Shown here: piece by piece, positions 34,218-42,788 of the stretch
Layout of the letters: every line of letters starts with the position of its first letter
Position numbering within the stretch: the stretch's first letter is position 1
From: Bacillota bacterium
Lineage (GTDB): Bacteria; Bacillota; Clostridia; Lachnospirales; Lachnospiraceae
Assembly (NCBI GenBank): GCA_023409535.1
Contig: JAEYGZ010000048.1
Coordinates: 62,001 to 126,000, forward strand
Reading direction: 5' to 3'
DNA: 64,000 nt
Notes under the pieces: model-generated
Database searches by the model: none
What the model was told of the DNA's origin: nothing
Seen by the model: only the letters and a program-made list of their open reading frames with translations
Program-made: the position numbers and the translations under genes

Positions 34218-35633
34218 TTAGGCAAGCTCCAAAAACTTTTCAAAGTATTCGCATACCTGCTTTTCATCGCCGCTGTCCGGCATCTCACAAAAGATACGAA
34301 GGAGGGGTTCGGTTCCGGAGAAACGGACACACACCCAGCCGCCCTGTGAAAAATAGATTTTGCAGCCGTCAAGATAGGATATTCTTTCGATTTCAAAGGG
34401 AAGCTCAGGAATGAGTTTATCAATTAATACCTGTTGATAAATCTTATCCTTCTTCTCCTGATCAAAGCGGTAATCCCGCTCTTCCATATAATAGGTTCCA
34501 TATTCAGTGTAGATGCCTTCCATAATTTCCGACAGCTTTTTACCCACGATAGCGATCATCTCAACCAGAAGTGCTGCAGCGTAAACTCCATCCTTGCCCT
34601 TGATATGGCCGCGGACTGTGAGGCCGCCGGAGGATTCTCCGCCGATAACAGCATCCGTCTCATTCATTTTGGAAGATATGTATTTGAAGCCCACCGGGAC
34701 TTCATAGCATTTCTCCCCAAAGCTTTCCGCAACCTTGTCTAACAAATGAGTCGTTGCTATATTACGGACAGCGGCACCCTTCCAGCCTTTATATTTTATA
34801 AGGTAATAGTATAGCAGTACCAATATATCATTGGGATGCAGGAACTTGCCGTTGTCATCGATAACACCGATCCGGTCTGCATCTCCGTCTGTGGCAATGC
34901 CAATATCGCTGTGATGATCTGCGACATAATTCTGCAGGCTGCGTAAGGTTGCGGCGGAAGGCGACGGAAGCTTTCCGCCGAATAAAGTATCGTGGCGGTC
35001 ATGTATAATTGAGACATCACAGCGTGCGGTAAGCAAAATAGTCCGAAGCGAGGTCTCGCTGACGCCATACATCGGATCGAGCGCAATGCGCAGCCCCCGG
35101 TCCCGAATTGCCTGCATATTCACAGCATTGATGATATTGTCAATGTATTCGTTTAACGGATTGATCTCTATAATCAGCTCTGCTTCCGCTGCCTTATCAT
35201 AATCCATGCCCAGCAGCTCATCCTCATCCACGTCTTTGATATAGTTCTCGATCTCCTGGGTCTGGAATTCGTCCGCATCCCGGCCTCCGGCAGTAAATAC
35301 CTTAATACCGTTATAGATGGCAGGATTATGGCTTGCCGTTATCATCATACCATAGGGAAATTCATGAATCATAACATAAAACATGATTAACGGTGTCGGT
35401 GAAGAACGATTAATCAAATATGCCCGAATGCCCTCGGCAGCGAAAATCTCCGCTGCCCAACGCATTGCTTCCTTAGAGAGGAATCTTCGGTCATAGCCCA
35501 GAACAATACCTTTTTCTGCCACACCTTCGTCTTTCATTTTTCTGGCAAGGCCTTTTGCCAGCTTCTGTATATTTGTCTTGGTAAATTCCTCTCCAATGAC
35601 TGCCCGCCAACCTCCGGTCCCAAATTTAATCAT
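34218..35633 (-). CDS. Phosphoglucomutase/phosphomannomutase family protein
   Basis: This phosphohexomutase interconverts hexose 1- and 6-phosphates. The 471-residue protein has the four standard loops: catalytic serine in MMITASHNPAIYNGIK, metal-binding IATDGDADRIGV, sugar-binding GGESSGGLTVRGH, and the phosphate loop VRFSGTEPLLRIF. The start at 35631-35633 follows GGAGA by about 10 bases. It lies just downstream of a GH94 phosphorylase gene, which releases glucose-1-phosphate, so glucose-1-P to glucose-6-P conversion is the likely job. Activity on mannose phosphates cannot be excluded. Confidence 0.93.
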   Translation of the reverse strand: MIKFGTGGWRAVIGEEFTKTNIQKLAKGLARKMKDEGVAEKGIVLGYDRRFLSKEAMRWAAEIFAAEGIRAYLINRSSPTPLIMFYVMIHEFPYGMMITASHNPAIYNGIKVFTAGGRDADEFQTQEIENYIKDVDEDELLGMDYDKAAEAELIIEINPLNEYIDNIINAVNMQAIRDRGLRIALDPMYGVSETSLRTILLTARCDVSIIHDRHDTLFGGKLPSPSAATLRSLQNYVADHHSDIGIATDGDADRIGVIDDNGKFLHPNDILVLLYYYLIKYKGWKGAAVRNIATTHLLDKVAESFGEKCYEVPVGFKYISSKMNETDAVIGGESSGGLTVRGHIKGKDGVYAAALLVEMIAIVGKKLSEIMEGIYTEYGTYYMEERDYRFDQEKKDKIYQQVLIDKLIPELPFEIERISYLDGCKIYFSQGGWVCVRFSGTEPLLRIFCEMPDSGDEKQVCEYFEKFLELA

Positions 35634-35651
35634 GTTTCATCTATCTCCAAT

Positions 35652-35722
35652 CTGCCATTGCCCGTGAATTTGGGCGTAAGCTCAAATTTGCCGCGTGAAA
35701 ATTGCTTTTCAATACTTCACAC
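35652..35722 (-). repeat. Dispersed intergenic repeat, copy B
   Basis: Bases 35652-35704 match 16017-16069 at 48 of 53 positions. The 3' tail keeps the same design (GTGAA ... TTCAC) but its stem is weaker than in copy A. It lies between the GH94 stop and the phosphohexomutase start on the minus strand, a gap of 113 bases. The nested palindromes that adjoin copy A are absent. Confidence 0.7.
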
Positions 35723-35746
35723 TGCTTCCGTCTTTGAAAGTCCATA

Positions 35747-38137
35747 TTAACCCATTATTACAAGTATCTCATTTATGCTTCCCTCCGGCTGCGCCGGAAT
35801 GCTGTCTGCAACTGTTCCGTTTAACCTAAGCTCTTTTACACCCTTCATTACCTTATCCGGATTAAGCACCTTAATCAGATACTGCGCACCCCGCCAGGTT
35901 CTTTGCACTGTGAACTCTGACCAGTCAGATGGAATACAGGGATCAATCACCAGTTCTTCCATCTGAGGACGGATACCGAGGATATAGTGGGTTGCAGAAT
36001 AATAAGCCCAGCCGCCGGTCCCTGTCATAAACGGATGTCTTGCACGGCCATGCGCGGTATGCTCCCTGCCCATAATAAACTGGCAGTAGGAATACGGCTC
36101 GGCTTCTCTGATCTCAATCATGTCGTTTTGATTATAAGGACTCAGCGCATCATAAAACTTCATAGCCCTGTCGCCTCTGCCAAGAATGCATTCCGCAGCC
36201 CAGGCCCAGGGATTCGGATGACTGAAGATTGCTCCGTTTTCTTTCAGTCCGGGATAAACCCGGGTAATGAAGCCGATCTCCTCATCCGGCACGGTATAGG
36301 AGGGACCGTTAAGCATAATTCCGTAAGGCGTATATAAGTATTGATCTACGGAATCCATCGCCTTACTTCCTTTTTCTCCGGAGGCAAGCCCGGATAGCAC
36401 AGCCCAGGCATTGGACTCCAGATGAAGCTTTCCTTCCTTGTCCTTGCTGGTTCCGATCTTTCTGCCGGTACGGGTAATGCCGCGGATGTACCATTCCTCA
36501 TCCCATAGCACCTTATCACAAACCTCTTTTACATGATTTCTCATGGAGGTATACCGTTCTACATCGGTAGACTTTCCCAGATGTTCTGCAATCTCAAGAA
36601 AATTCCCCAAAGCCCAGTAATGCAGGAAGGATACCATGGCGCTTTCCCCGCCGCCAAGATTTAAGCAGTCGTTCCAGTCGGCTCGAAGACCTTTGCAAAT
36701 ACCGTTCCTGCCGATCTGTTCGTTGGAAAAATCGAGGATTTTCGTTATATGCTCATAGACAGATCCGCTGCCGCCATCCGCATAGGTAATGATTTCGTCC
36801 AGAAATGCAAAATCACCGGTTTCTTTTACATATTCCGTGATGGAACTAACCAGCCACAACGCGTCGTCCGAGCATGCCTGATCAATACCGTGGATTATAT
36901 CGGATTTGTTCGGGACCGGAACGACGGTCGGTGATTGAAAGGGTTTCGCATCATTCTGCGGATCAAACCATTCCGGCTGGAACAAATGCAGGCCGTAACC
37001 TGCGGATACCAGGGCTCGCAGCAGCTCTACGATTCTCTGGCGGCATTTATCCGGATTGGAATGGATGACAGTCATAGAATCCTGTGAAGTATCACGATAT
37101 CCCAGACCGGTTCTTCCCCCAACCTCGATAAAGGATGCAAATCTTGAGAACATTATATTGATTTCAGCCTGATAAAGCGTCCAAATATTAATGAGGGTAT
37201 TCATTCCTTCATTTGGTGTATTGATTTGCAGTTTATTTCTTTTATCAGCCCAATACTGTGACATTTGCCCGTAAGCACGGTCAATTTCTGCAAAATCCGA
37301 ATACTTTTTACGAAGGCGTTTTCCTTCCTCGCGTCTGCCTTCTCCAAGCATAAAGACGAGGCGTACTTCTTCCCCGGGCTGCAAGCTGAGCTTCTTATGT
37401 AAGGAACCGCAGTGATTATTGCCCTTTTCAAAGGAGCCGCTGCAGATACCCTTCTGGACTGCCACCGGATTATCCTCGGTGTGATAGAGTCCGATAAATT
37501 TATCTCTAAGACAGTCAAAACTGTCCGGCGTAAAGCTGGAAGTAAAGAATTGATATCCGAACTCCTCGTAGAATAGATCATGTTCAATGATTCCATCCTC
37601 ATAGGAGGAGCCTGCCGCATAATTGCTCATCTGGTAGTTCCGGTTATCCATATCAATGTGATGATATGAGAATTCCAGATAAGAAAAGATACTGAGTTTC
37701 CTTACCTTTGAATCCTTATTTTTAATCTTCACATCCCACAATTCAATGGGATCATCCATGGGAATAAAAAGCTTCTGCTCTGCTTCGATATTGCTGTAAT
37801 TACAGGAATATTTCGTATAGGATAAACCGTGGCGGCACTGATAATCAGCCTGGTCAAGAGGCTTACCCACCGGCTGCCAGGAGATACTCCAGTAATCACC
37901 GCTATCATCATCCCTGAGATATACATAGTGTCCCGGACGGTCCATAGGTACGCTGTTGGCACGAAATCTTGTGATCCTGTGATACTCCGGGGATTTGTAA
38001 AAGATATAGCCGCCGGCCGTATGATTGATAACGGCACACATATCCCTCACCCCCAGATAATTCGTCCAGGAGGTGGGCAAGTCCACCCTCTCTATTACAT
38101 ATTCCTGATGTTCATTGTCAAACTGTCCATAACGCAT
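35747..38137 (-). CDS. GH94-family disaccharide phosphorylase
   Basis: This enzyme cleaves a beta-linked disaccharide with phosphate, giving a sugar 1-phosphate and a free sugar. The 796-residue cytoplasmic protein starts MRYGQFDNEHQEYVI, as cellobiose and chitobiose phosphorylases do. It carries GYRDTSQDSM at about 346-355 and the likely catalytic acid in RADWNDCLNL (D487). A C-terminal HPFMTGTGGWAYYS block marks the phosphate-binding end. Cellobiose or another glucobiose is the best guess for substrate, since a phosphohexomutase gene follows. N,N'-diacetylchitobiose is possible. Its GGAGGAGG ribosome binding site lies inside a hairpin at 38141-38184. Confidence 0.9.
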   Translation of the reverse strand: MRYGQFDNEHQEYVIERVDLPTSWTNYLGVRDMCAVINHTAGGYIFYKSPEYHRITRFRANSVPMDRPGHYVYLRDDDSGDYWSISWQPVGKPLDQADYQCRHGLSYTKYSCNYSNIEAEQKLFIPMDDPIELWDVKIKNKDSKVRKLSIFSYLEFSYHHIDMDNRNYQMSNYAAGSSYEDGIIEHDLFYEEFGYQFFTSSFTPDSFDCLRDKFIGLYHTEDNPVAVQKGICSGSFEKGNNHCGSLHKKLSLQPGEEVRLVFMLGEGRREEGKRLRKKYSDFAEIDRAYGQMSQYWADKRNKLQINTPNEGMNTLINIWTLYQAEINIMFSRFASFIEVGGRTGLGYRDTSQDSMTVIHSNPDKCRQRIVELLRALVSAGYGLHLFQPEWFDPQNDAKPFQSPTVVPVPNKSDIIHGIDQACSDDALWLVSSITEYVKETGDFAFLDEIITYADGGSGSVYEHITKILDFSNEQIGRNGICKGLRADWNDCLNLGGGESAMVSFLHYWALGNFLEIAEHLGKSTDVERYTSMRNHVKEVCDKVLWDEEWYIRGITRTGRKIGTSKDKEGKLHLESNAWAVLSGLASGEKGSKAMDSVDQYLYTPYGIMLNGPSYTVPDEEIGFITRVYPGLKENGAIFSHPNPWAWAAECILGRGDRAMKFYDALSPYNQNDMIEIREAEPYSYCQFIMGREHTAHGRARHPFMTGTGGWAYYSATHYILGIRPQMEELVIDPCIPSDWSEFTVQRTWRGAQYLIKVLNPDKVMKGVKELRLNGTVADSIPAQPEGSINEILVIMG

Positions 38138-38140
38138 ATA

Positions 38141-38184
38141 AAAACACCTCCTCCAAACTTATTATAGTGTGGAAGAGGTGTTTT
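38141..38184 (-). promoter_or_regulatory. Hairpin enclosing the GH94 ribosome binding site
   Basis: AAAACACCTC (38141-38150) pairs with GAGGTGTTTT (38175-38184). After one mismatch four more pairs follow, leaving a 14-base loop. On the minus strand the 3' arm carries GGAGGAGG, the ribosome binding site of the GH94 gene, and is followed by TTTTT. The hairpin can thus serve as terminator of the upstream hydratase gene and as a block on GH94 translation. Dual use is inferred. Confidence 0.6.
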
Positions 38185-38222
38185 ATGGTATTGCTAGGTA
38201 TGTTAATATTTGTTTGAAATTG

Positions 38223-40505
38223 TTATTTCCGATAATAATTAATCAGGCAGCCCTTTAAGATAATCTCTCTCTCATCATCGGTCAATTCACCAAGCTTTAA
38301 GGTAAATTCCTGCATTTCCTTCCCTACAACGTAAGCTTTTACCTCGCTTATCTTTTCGGCAATCGCTTTACGGATCTCTTTGATAAAGAGATAATCTCCG
38401 TTGGCGAAGGGCAATTCCTCCGTAAAGATAAACGGTAACATACCCCAGTTGATCAGGTTGGAACGATAACGCTTGGTTGCATATTCTCTGGCGATGTTTG
38501 CAAAGCCTCCAAGAACCTTCTGACAGCTTGCTGCCTGTTCTCTGGCGGAGCCGTCACCGGGTTTTACTGCGAAGATGGTGCTGCCGATCTGGGTCGATTG
38601 CTTATCAATTGCAAATCTTGTCTCGATCTTCTCATATACTTCCTTCAGCTCAGGGGCAGCCGCAAGGATATCCTCTTCTGCAATTCTTGCCTTCTCAGCC
38701 TTTTGAATTTCCTTTGCCCGGCCTACATAAGCAGGATCCTTACGGGACAGGGTAAATTCGGCCAACCCAAGAGGATTGGAACGATAAGAGGAGGTCTCCC
38801 CGGAGGGAATTAATTCATCTGTTGTAGTAACCGGATCATGGATTACCGATACAACCTTAAGAAGTATATCCTCACTCAGGGCAGACATGGCGGGCCAGTC
38901 AACGATTCCGGGACCGAATTTCAGTTCGACACTGCTGTCCGGCTTTCCTACTCCGTTATAGACACGGTTATCATAAATGGTACTGTCATAGTAATACTTC
39001 GGTCGTGTAAAGCTTATATCAATATCTTCCGCTGAAATCAGATAGCCCTTGTTTGCCGCAGTTGCTGCGATGGATCTGGCATCCATCAGGGCAACGGAAG
39101 CAATCTGTCCGCTGGTAATCTTGGAGCCCTCCCTGTTGGGGAAGTTTCTGGTAGTATGGCGGATACTGAAGCCGTTATTCGCCGGAACATCTCCTGCACC
39201 GAAGCATGGTCCGCAGAAGGCGGTACGAACTGTTGCACCGCTTGCCATCAGCTTAGCAATGGAACCGTTCTTCACCAGCTCCAGGAATACCGGCTGGCTT
39301 GCAGGATAGATGCTTAAGGAGAATTCGTCCGATCCGATGAACTTACCGTTTAGGATATCGGTTGCATCACAGATATTCTCATAGCCGCCGCCGGCACAGC
39401 CGGCAATGGTTCCCTGATCCACATAAAGCCTGCCGTTTCTCACCTTATCCTTCAGGGAATATTTAATCTTACTGTTATCCAGGGAAATGAGAGCCTTCTT
39501 CTCTACTTCCTCAAGTATATCATAGAGATTTTGATTCAACTCATCAATGGTATATACATTGCTTGGGTGAAAGGGCATCGCGATCATGGGCTTGATTTCG
39601 GACAGATCGACATAAACCATTCCGTCATAATAAGCTGTCTGCTCAGGAGATAATTCCTGGTATGCGTCAGGTCTCTTATGTATCTCGTAAAATTCCTTCA
39701 CTGCGCTGTCGGTCTTCCAGATGGAGGACAAACAGGTAGTTTCTGTGGTCATAACATCGATACCGATACGGAAATCAACACTTAAATTTGCAATTCCGTC
39801 TCCGACAAATTCCATGATCTTATTATTCACATAACCGTTCGCAAACACAGCGCCGATAATGGCCAGCGCAACGTCCTGAGGACCGACACCCTTTCGGGGG
39901 GTTCCTGTCAGGTATACACCGATTACTTCGGGCATATTAATATCATAGGTTCTGTTCAGCAGCTGCTTCGCCAGCTCCGGTCCGCCTTCTCCGATCGCCA
40001 TGGTACCGAGGGCACCATATCTGGTATGGCTGTCAGAGCCAAGAATCATATTACCGCCTTCTGCCAGCACTTCGCGGGCATATTGGTGGATGACTGCCTG
40101 ATGAGGCGGCACATAAACACCGCCGTATTTCTTAGCACAGGAGAGGCCAAACATGTGGTCGTCTTCATTGATCGTTCCGCCTACCGCACACAGACTGTTA
40201 TGACAATTGGTCAGTACGTAGGGAACCGGAAACTTCTCCAGTCCGCTGGCTCTTGCCGTCTGAATGATTCCCACAAAGGTAATATCATGGGAGGTCAGTT
40301 TATCAAATTTTATTTTGAGTTTACTGGGATTATCCGAGGTATTATGGTTTTGCAGTATTCTATATGCCATGGTACCCCGTCTGGCGGCGTCTTTCGTGAG
40401 CGCGGCCCCAGTCTTTGCTCTGATTGCTTCACCTGAATCCTGCCGGTCTTCCAGGATTTCATTCCCTCCGATCAGGTAAACACCGGTATCAAAAAGCTTA
40501 ATCAT
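38223..40505 (-). CDS. Aconitase-family hydratase
   Basis: This is an aconitase-superfamily protein of 760 residues. The iron-sulfur cysteines are visible in TIAGCAGGGYENI and in AFCGPCFGAGD. The substrate region has NCHNSLCAVGGTINEDDHMFG and GSDSHTRYGALGTMAIGEGG. The C-terminal swivel domain follows from about residue 560. It is the single-chain form but differs from the housekeeping AcnA/AcnB proteins. Members are often annotated simply as hydratase. Whether it acts on citrate is not known. The start at 40503-40505 follows GAGGG by 5 bases. No citrate synthase or isocitrate dehydrogenase gene is adjacent. Confidence 0.87.
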   Translation of the reverse strand: MIKLFDTGVYLIGGNEILEDRQDSGEAIRAKTGAALTKDAARRGTMAYRILQNHNTSDNPSKLKIKFDKLTSHDITFVGIIQTARASGLEKFPVPYVLTNCHNSLCAVGGTINEDDHMFGLSCAKKYGGVYVPPHQAVIHQYAREVLAEGGNMILGSDSHTRYGALGTMAIGEGGPELAKQLLNRTYDINMPEVIGVYLTGTPRKGVGPQDVALAIIGAVFANGYVNNKIMEFVGDGIANLSVDFRIGIDVMTTETTCLSSIWKTDSAVKEFYEIHKRPDAYQELSPEQTAYYDGMVYVDLSEIKPMIAMPFHPSNVYTIDELNQNLYDILEEVEKKALISLDNSKIKYSLKDKVRNGRLYVDQGTIAGCAGGGYENICDATDILNGKFIGSDEFSLSIYPASQPVFLELVKNGSIAKLMASGATVRTAFCGPCFGAGDVPANNGFSIRHTTRNFPNREGSKITSGQIASVALMDARSIAATAANKGYLISAEDIDISFTRPKYYYDSTIYDNRVYNGVGKPDSSVELKFGPGIVDWPAMSALSEDILLKVVSVIHDPVTTTDELIPSGETSSYRSNPLGLAEFTLSRKDPAYVGRAKEIQKAEKARIAEEDILAAAPELKEVYEKIETRFAIDKQSTQIGSTIFAVKPGDGSAREQAASCQKVLGGFANIAREYATKRYRSNLINWGMLPFIFTEELPFANGDYLFIKEIRKAIAEKISEVKAYVVGKEMQEFTLKLGELTDDEREIILKGCLINYYRK

Positions 40506-40574
40506 AGTATCCCTCATTTCTGTGCTGATTCTGCGTGTAGGAAGTGTGCGACAGGTGCTTTGATTTATTTCTCT

Positions 40575-41120
40575 TTAATCCTCAATCTCATTTGCATTAA
40601 GATTAATTGTGAAGACTTCATCGCAATTGATTAAGTTGGAATTGATCACACCGGATCTTGCCCTTACCTTCATAATAATCTTATTCTCTTCTGAGGGAGT
40701 GAAATTAATGGTAACCTTACCGTTAAAGTTGTCATCAAAAATACCTGCATCTACGAGCATTTCCTCGTGATTCTCAAATTTAAAACGAATCTCAAGATTT
40801 GCCTGTGCTTTGTATAAATTAATCGGATCAACAGGAATATTCAGTGTCTTGCCGGCTTCGATATCCTTTAAATCAATCCCGTCATTATACTTATCCTCAG
40901 GTCCGACATAATAAGCCTTAAGATATTCCAACTTTAAGTCGCTTTTATTTGTTATCACTATTTTACTGTCAGTGTTTTCCATAAAAATGAAGATTCCCGC
41001 GATTATTATCACAACAAGTGCGATTAAGGCTCCAATCTTAACACGGGGTGTTAACAGGGTATCCTTTACACTCTCCGCACTTTGCTGAGGTTTTACCTTC
41101 TTCGCTCTGATTCTTCTCAT
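40575..41120 (-). CDS. Membrane-anchored uncharacterised protein
   Basis: I do not recognise this 181-residue protein. A basic cytoplasmic start (MRRIRAKKVKPQQ) is followed by one membrane helix at about 28-47 (VKIGALIALVVIIIAGIFIFM). A beta-rich outer part of about 130 residues holds alternating hydrophobic strands (KVTINFTPSEENKIIMKVRA). The build suggests an envelope protein with its C-terminus outside. GGAGG lies 10 bases before the ATG, and a consensus promoter is present at 41164-41192. Confidence 0.8.
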   Translation of the reverse strand: MRRIRAKKVKPQQSAESVKDTLLTPRVKIGALIALVVIIIAGIFIFMENTDSKIVITNKSDLKLEYLKAYYVGPEDKYNDGIDLKDIEAGKTLNIPVDPINLYKAQANLEIRFKFENHEEMLVDAGIFDDNFNGKVTINFTPSEENKIIMKVRARSGVINSNLINCDEVFTINLNANEIED

Positions 41121-41163
41121 GTTCTTATTCCTCCATCTTACATCAATTTTTCAGACTTATTTT

Positions 41164-41192
41164 ATCATAATCGGTAACGATAAAATAATCAA
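41164..41192 (-). promoter_or_regulatory. Promoter of the membrane protein gene at 40575
   Basis: Minus-strand TTGATT (41187-41192) and TATGAT (41164-41169) are spaced by 17 bases, 44 bases upstream of the start. Confidence 0.65.
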
Positions 41193-41241
41193 GCATTTTT
41201 TCCTGCCAATCCTAAATCAATGGAACGAATTCGAATGAATT

Positions 41242-41277
41242 AAAAAGGGAGGTTTACCTCTACAGTAAACCTTCCCT
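41242..41277 (-). terminator. Intrinsic terminator of the KDG kinase gene
   Basis: GGGAGGTTTAC (41247-41257) pairs with GTAAACCtTCCC (41265-41276), with one bulged base and a 7-base loop. On the minus strand TTTTT follows. It lies 30 bases beyond the sugar kinase stop. Confidence 0.8.
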
Positions 41278-41305
41278 CATGATACCGGCTATGTTACTAT
41301 GTCGA

Positions 41306-42328
41306 TTAACGTTGTACCCTTCCGGATGCGTCGCCGCCAACCAATGCTTCGACTTCCTTTCTGGTTACAAGGTTGAGGTCTCCTGGAATGGTATGCTTTA
41401 ATGCTGATGCTGCTACACCAAATTCCAATGCATCCTCCATAGACTTTCCGTCAAGCAGGCCGCAGATTAAACCGCCGGCAAATGCATCACCACCGCCGAC
41501 ACGGTCAACGATACGGATATTATATTTTCTGGAATGATAGAACTTCTTACCGTCATAAATGCAAGCGGACCAGCCGTTGTCAGATGCGGAATAGCTTTCT
41601 CTTAAGGAGCTTACAACATACTTGAAGTTAAACTTCTTAATCATCTGCTCAAAGATATCCTGATATCCGGCCAATTCAAGGTCACCGCTGGTTACGTCGG
41701 TCTTACCGGGCTTGAAGCCAAGGACCTTTTCTGCATCCTCTTCATTACCGATACAAACATCAACATACTGCATCAGGTTTGTCATAACCTTCTGCGCCTT
41801 CTCGGAGGACCAAAGCTTCTTACGGAAGTTTAAGTCTACAGATACGGTAATATTCTTGCGCTTCGCAGCCTTTAATACCTCTTCGGTAAGCTCGGCAGCC
41901 TTATCACTGAGTGCGGGTGTGATTCCTGTAAAGTGGAACCAGTCGGCACCGTCGAAAATCGCATCAATATCAAAATCCGAGAAGTCCGCTTCTGCGATTG
42001 CAGCATGCGCTCTGTCATAAACAACATTGGAAGCTCTCATGGAAGCGCCGGTCTCAAGGAAGTAGATACCAAGTCTTTCGCCGCCTCTTGCAATATAATC
42101 ACAATTAACATTATACCTTCTAAGGGCTCCGATCGCGCTTTCACCAATCTCGTTCTTCGGAACCTTTGTCACAAAATAAGCATCATGTCCATAATTCGCC
42201 AATGAAACAGCTACATTTGCTTCTCCACCACCGTAGCAAACATCGAAGCTGTCGGACTGAACGATTCTTTGAAATCCGGGAGTAGAAAGACGAAGCATGA
42301 TCTCTCCCATGGTAATTACTTTAGCCAT
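41306..42328 (-). CDS. kdgK: PfkB-family sugar kinase, 2-dehydro-3-deoxygluconokinase type
   Basis: This is a PfkB/ribokinase-fold kinase of 340 residues. The N-terminus has GEIMLRLSTPGF and the sugar-binding CYGGGEANVAVSLANYG. The C-terminal PfkB signature DRVGGGDAFAGGLICGLL contains the catalytic aspartate. NFRKKLWSS and the overall layout are like KDG kinases, which make 2-keto-3-deoxy-6-phosphogluconate in pectin/uronate breakdown. The specificity is inferred, and fructose or other sugars remain possible. The gene stands alone with its own promoter and terminator. Confidence 0.82.
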   Translation of the reverse strand: MAKVITMGEIMLRLSTPGFQRIVQSDSFDVCYGGGEANVAVSLANYGHDAYFVTKVPKNEIGESAIGALRRYNVNCDYIARGGERLGIYFLETGASMRASNVVYDRAHAAIAEADFSDFDIDAIFDGADWFHFTGITPALSDKAAELTEEVLKAAKRKNITVSVDLNFRKKLWSSEKAQKVMTNLMQYVDVCIGNEEDAEKVLGFKPGKTDVTSGDLELAGYQDIFEQMIKKFNFKYVVSSLRESYSASDNGWSACIYDGKKFYHSRKYNIRIVDRVGGGDAFAGGLICGLLDGKSMEDALEFGVAASALKHTIPGDLNLVTRKEVEALVGGDASGRVQR

Positions 42329-42376
42329 TGATACTCTCTCCTTTGAATATAAAAATATTAAAAATAATTCATATCC

Positions 42377-42405
42377 AGTATAGTTCTGACTTTAATTTTC
42401 GTCAA
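42377..42405 (-). promoter_or_regulatory. Promoter of the KDG kinase gene
   Basis: Minus-strand TTGACG (42400-42405) and TATACT (42377-42382) are spaced by 17 bases, about 50 bases upstream of the kinase start. The match to the housekeeping consensus is strong. Confidence 0.75.
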
Positions 42406-42444
42406 TGGCAAAAAAAATTTAAAAATACGCAATTCTTGCTCTGA

Positions 42445-42675
42445 TTATATCTTTTCTTTTCTTATTTCCTTACTGCGAAACATACTGACCATACCAAGGA
42501 GCATACTGGCAATCGCAATAAAGAAAGGTAAGATAACCTCAGAGCCTGACGCAGCATAATCAGATAGCCCTGACAGGCATAAAAGTAAAGCAGCAATCGA
42601 TATTAAAGCGAAGATAAGCCCGTTCATAAAGCATTTAAATTTACTGATCTTATACCTGTTAACCATTTTCTTCAT
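42445..42675 (-). CDS. Small two-helix membrane protein, unknown
   Basis: I do not recognise this 76-residue protein. It has two membrane helices, at about 15-37 and 45-66, flanked by basic ends (MKKMVNRYKISKFK and FRSKEIRKEKI), so both termini are probably cytoplasmic. The ATG at 42673-42675 follows GGGAGG by about 7 bases, which supports real translation. It lies between the KDG kinase and fprA genes, on their strand. Confidence 0.65.
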   Translation of the reverse strand: MKKMVNRYKISKFKCFMNGLIFALISIAALLLCLSGLSDYAASGSEVILPFFIAIASMLLGMVSMFRSKEIRKEKI

Positions 42676-42788
42676 AAAATTCCTCCCATACCGTTCTATG
42701 AATTAAACGATACAGGTGCCGAAATAGTTGCACATATTTTAAAGTTTTTTGCAAAAATTTTATAAGATAGAATAAATAGGATTAACTG

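Noticed and set aside
37201..37620. A 139-codon minus-strand frame within the GH94 gene
   Set aside because: It lies in another frame of a clear GH94 gene and shows no family features.
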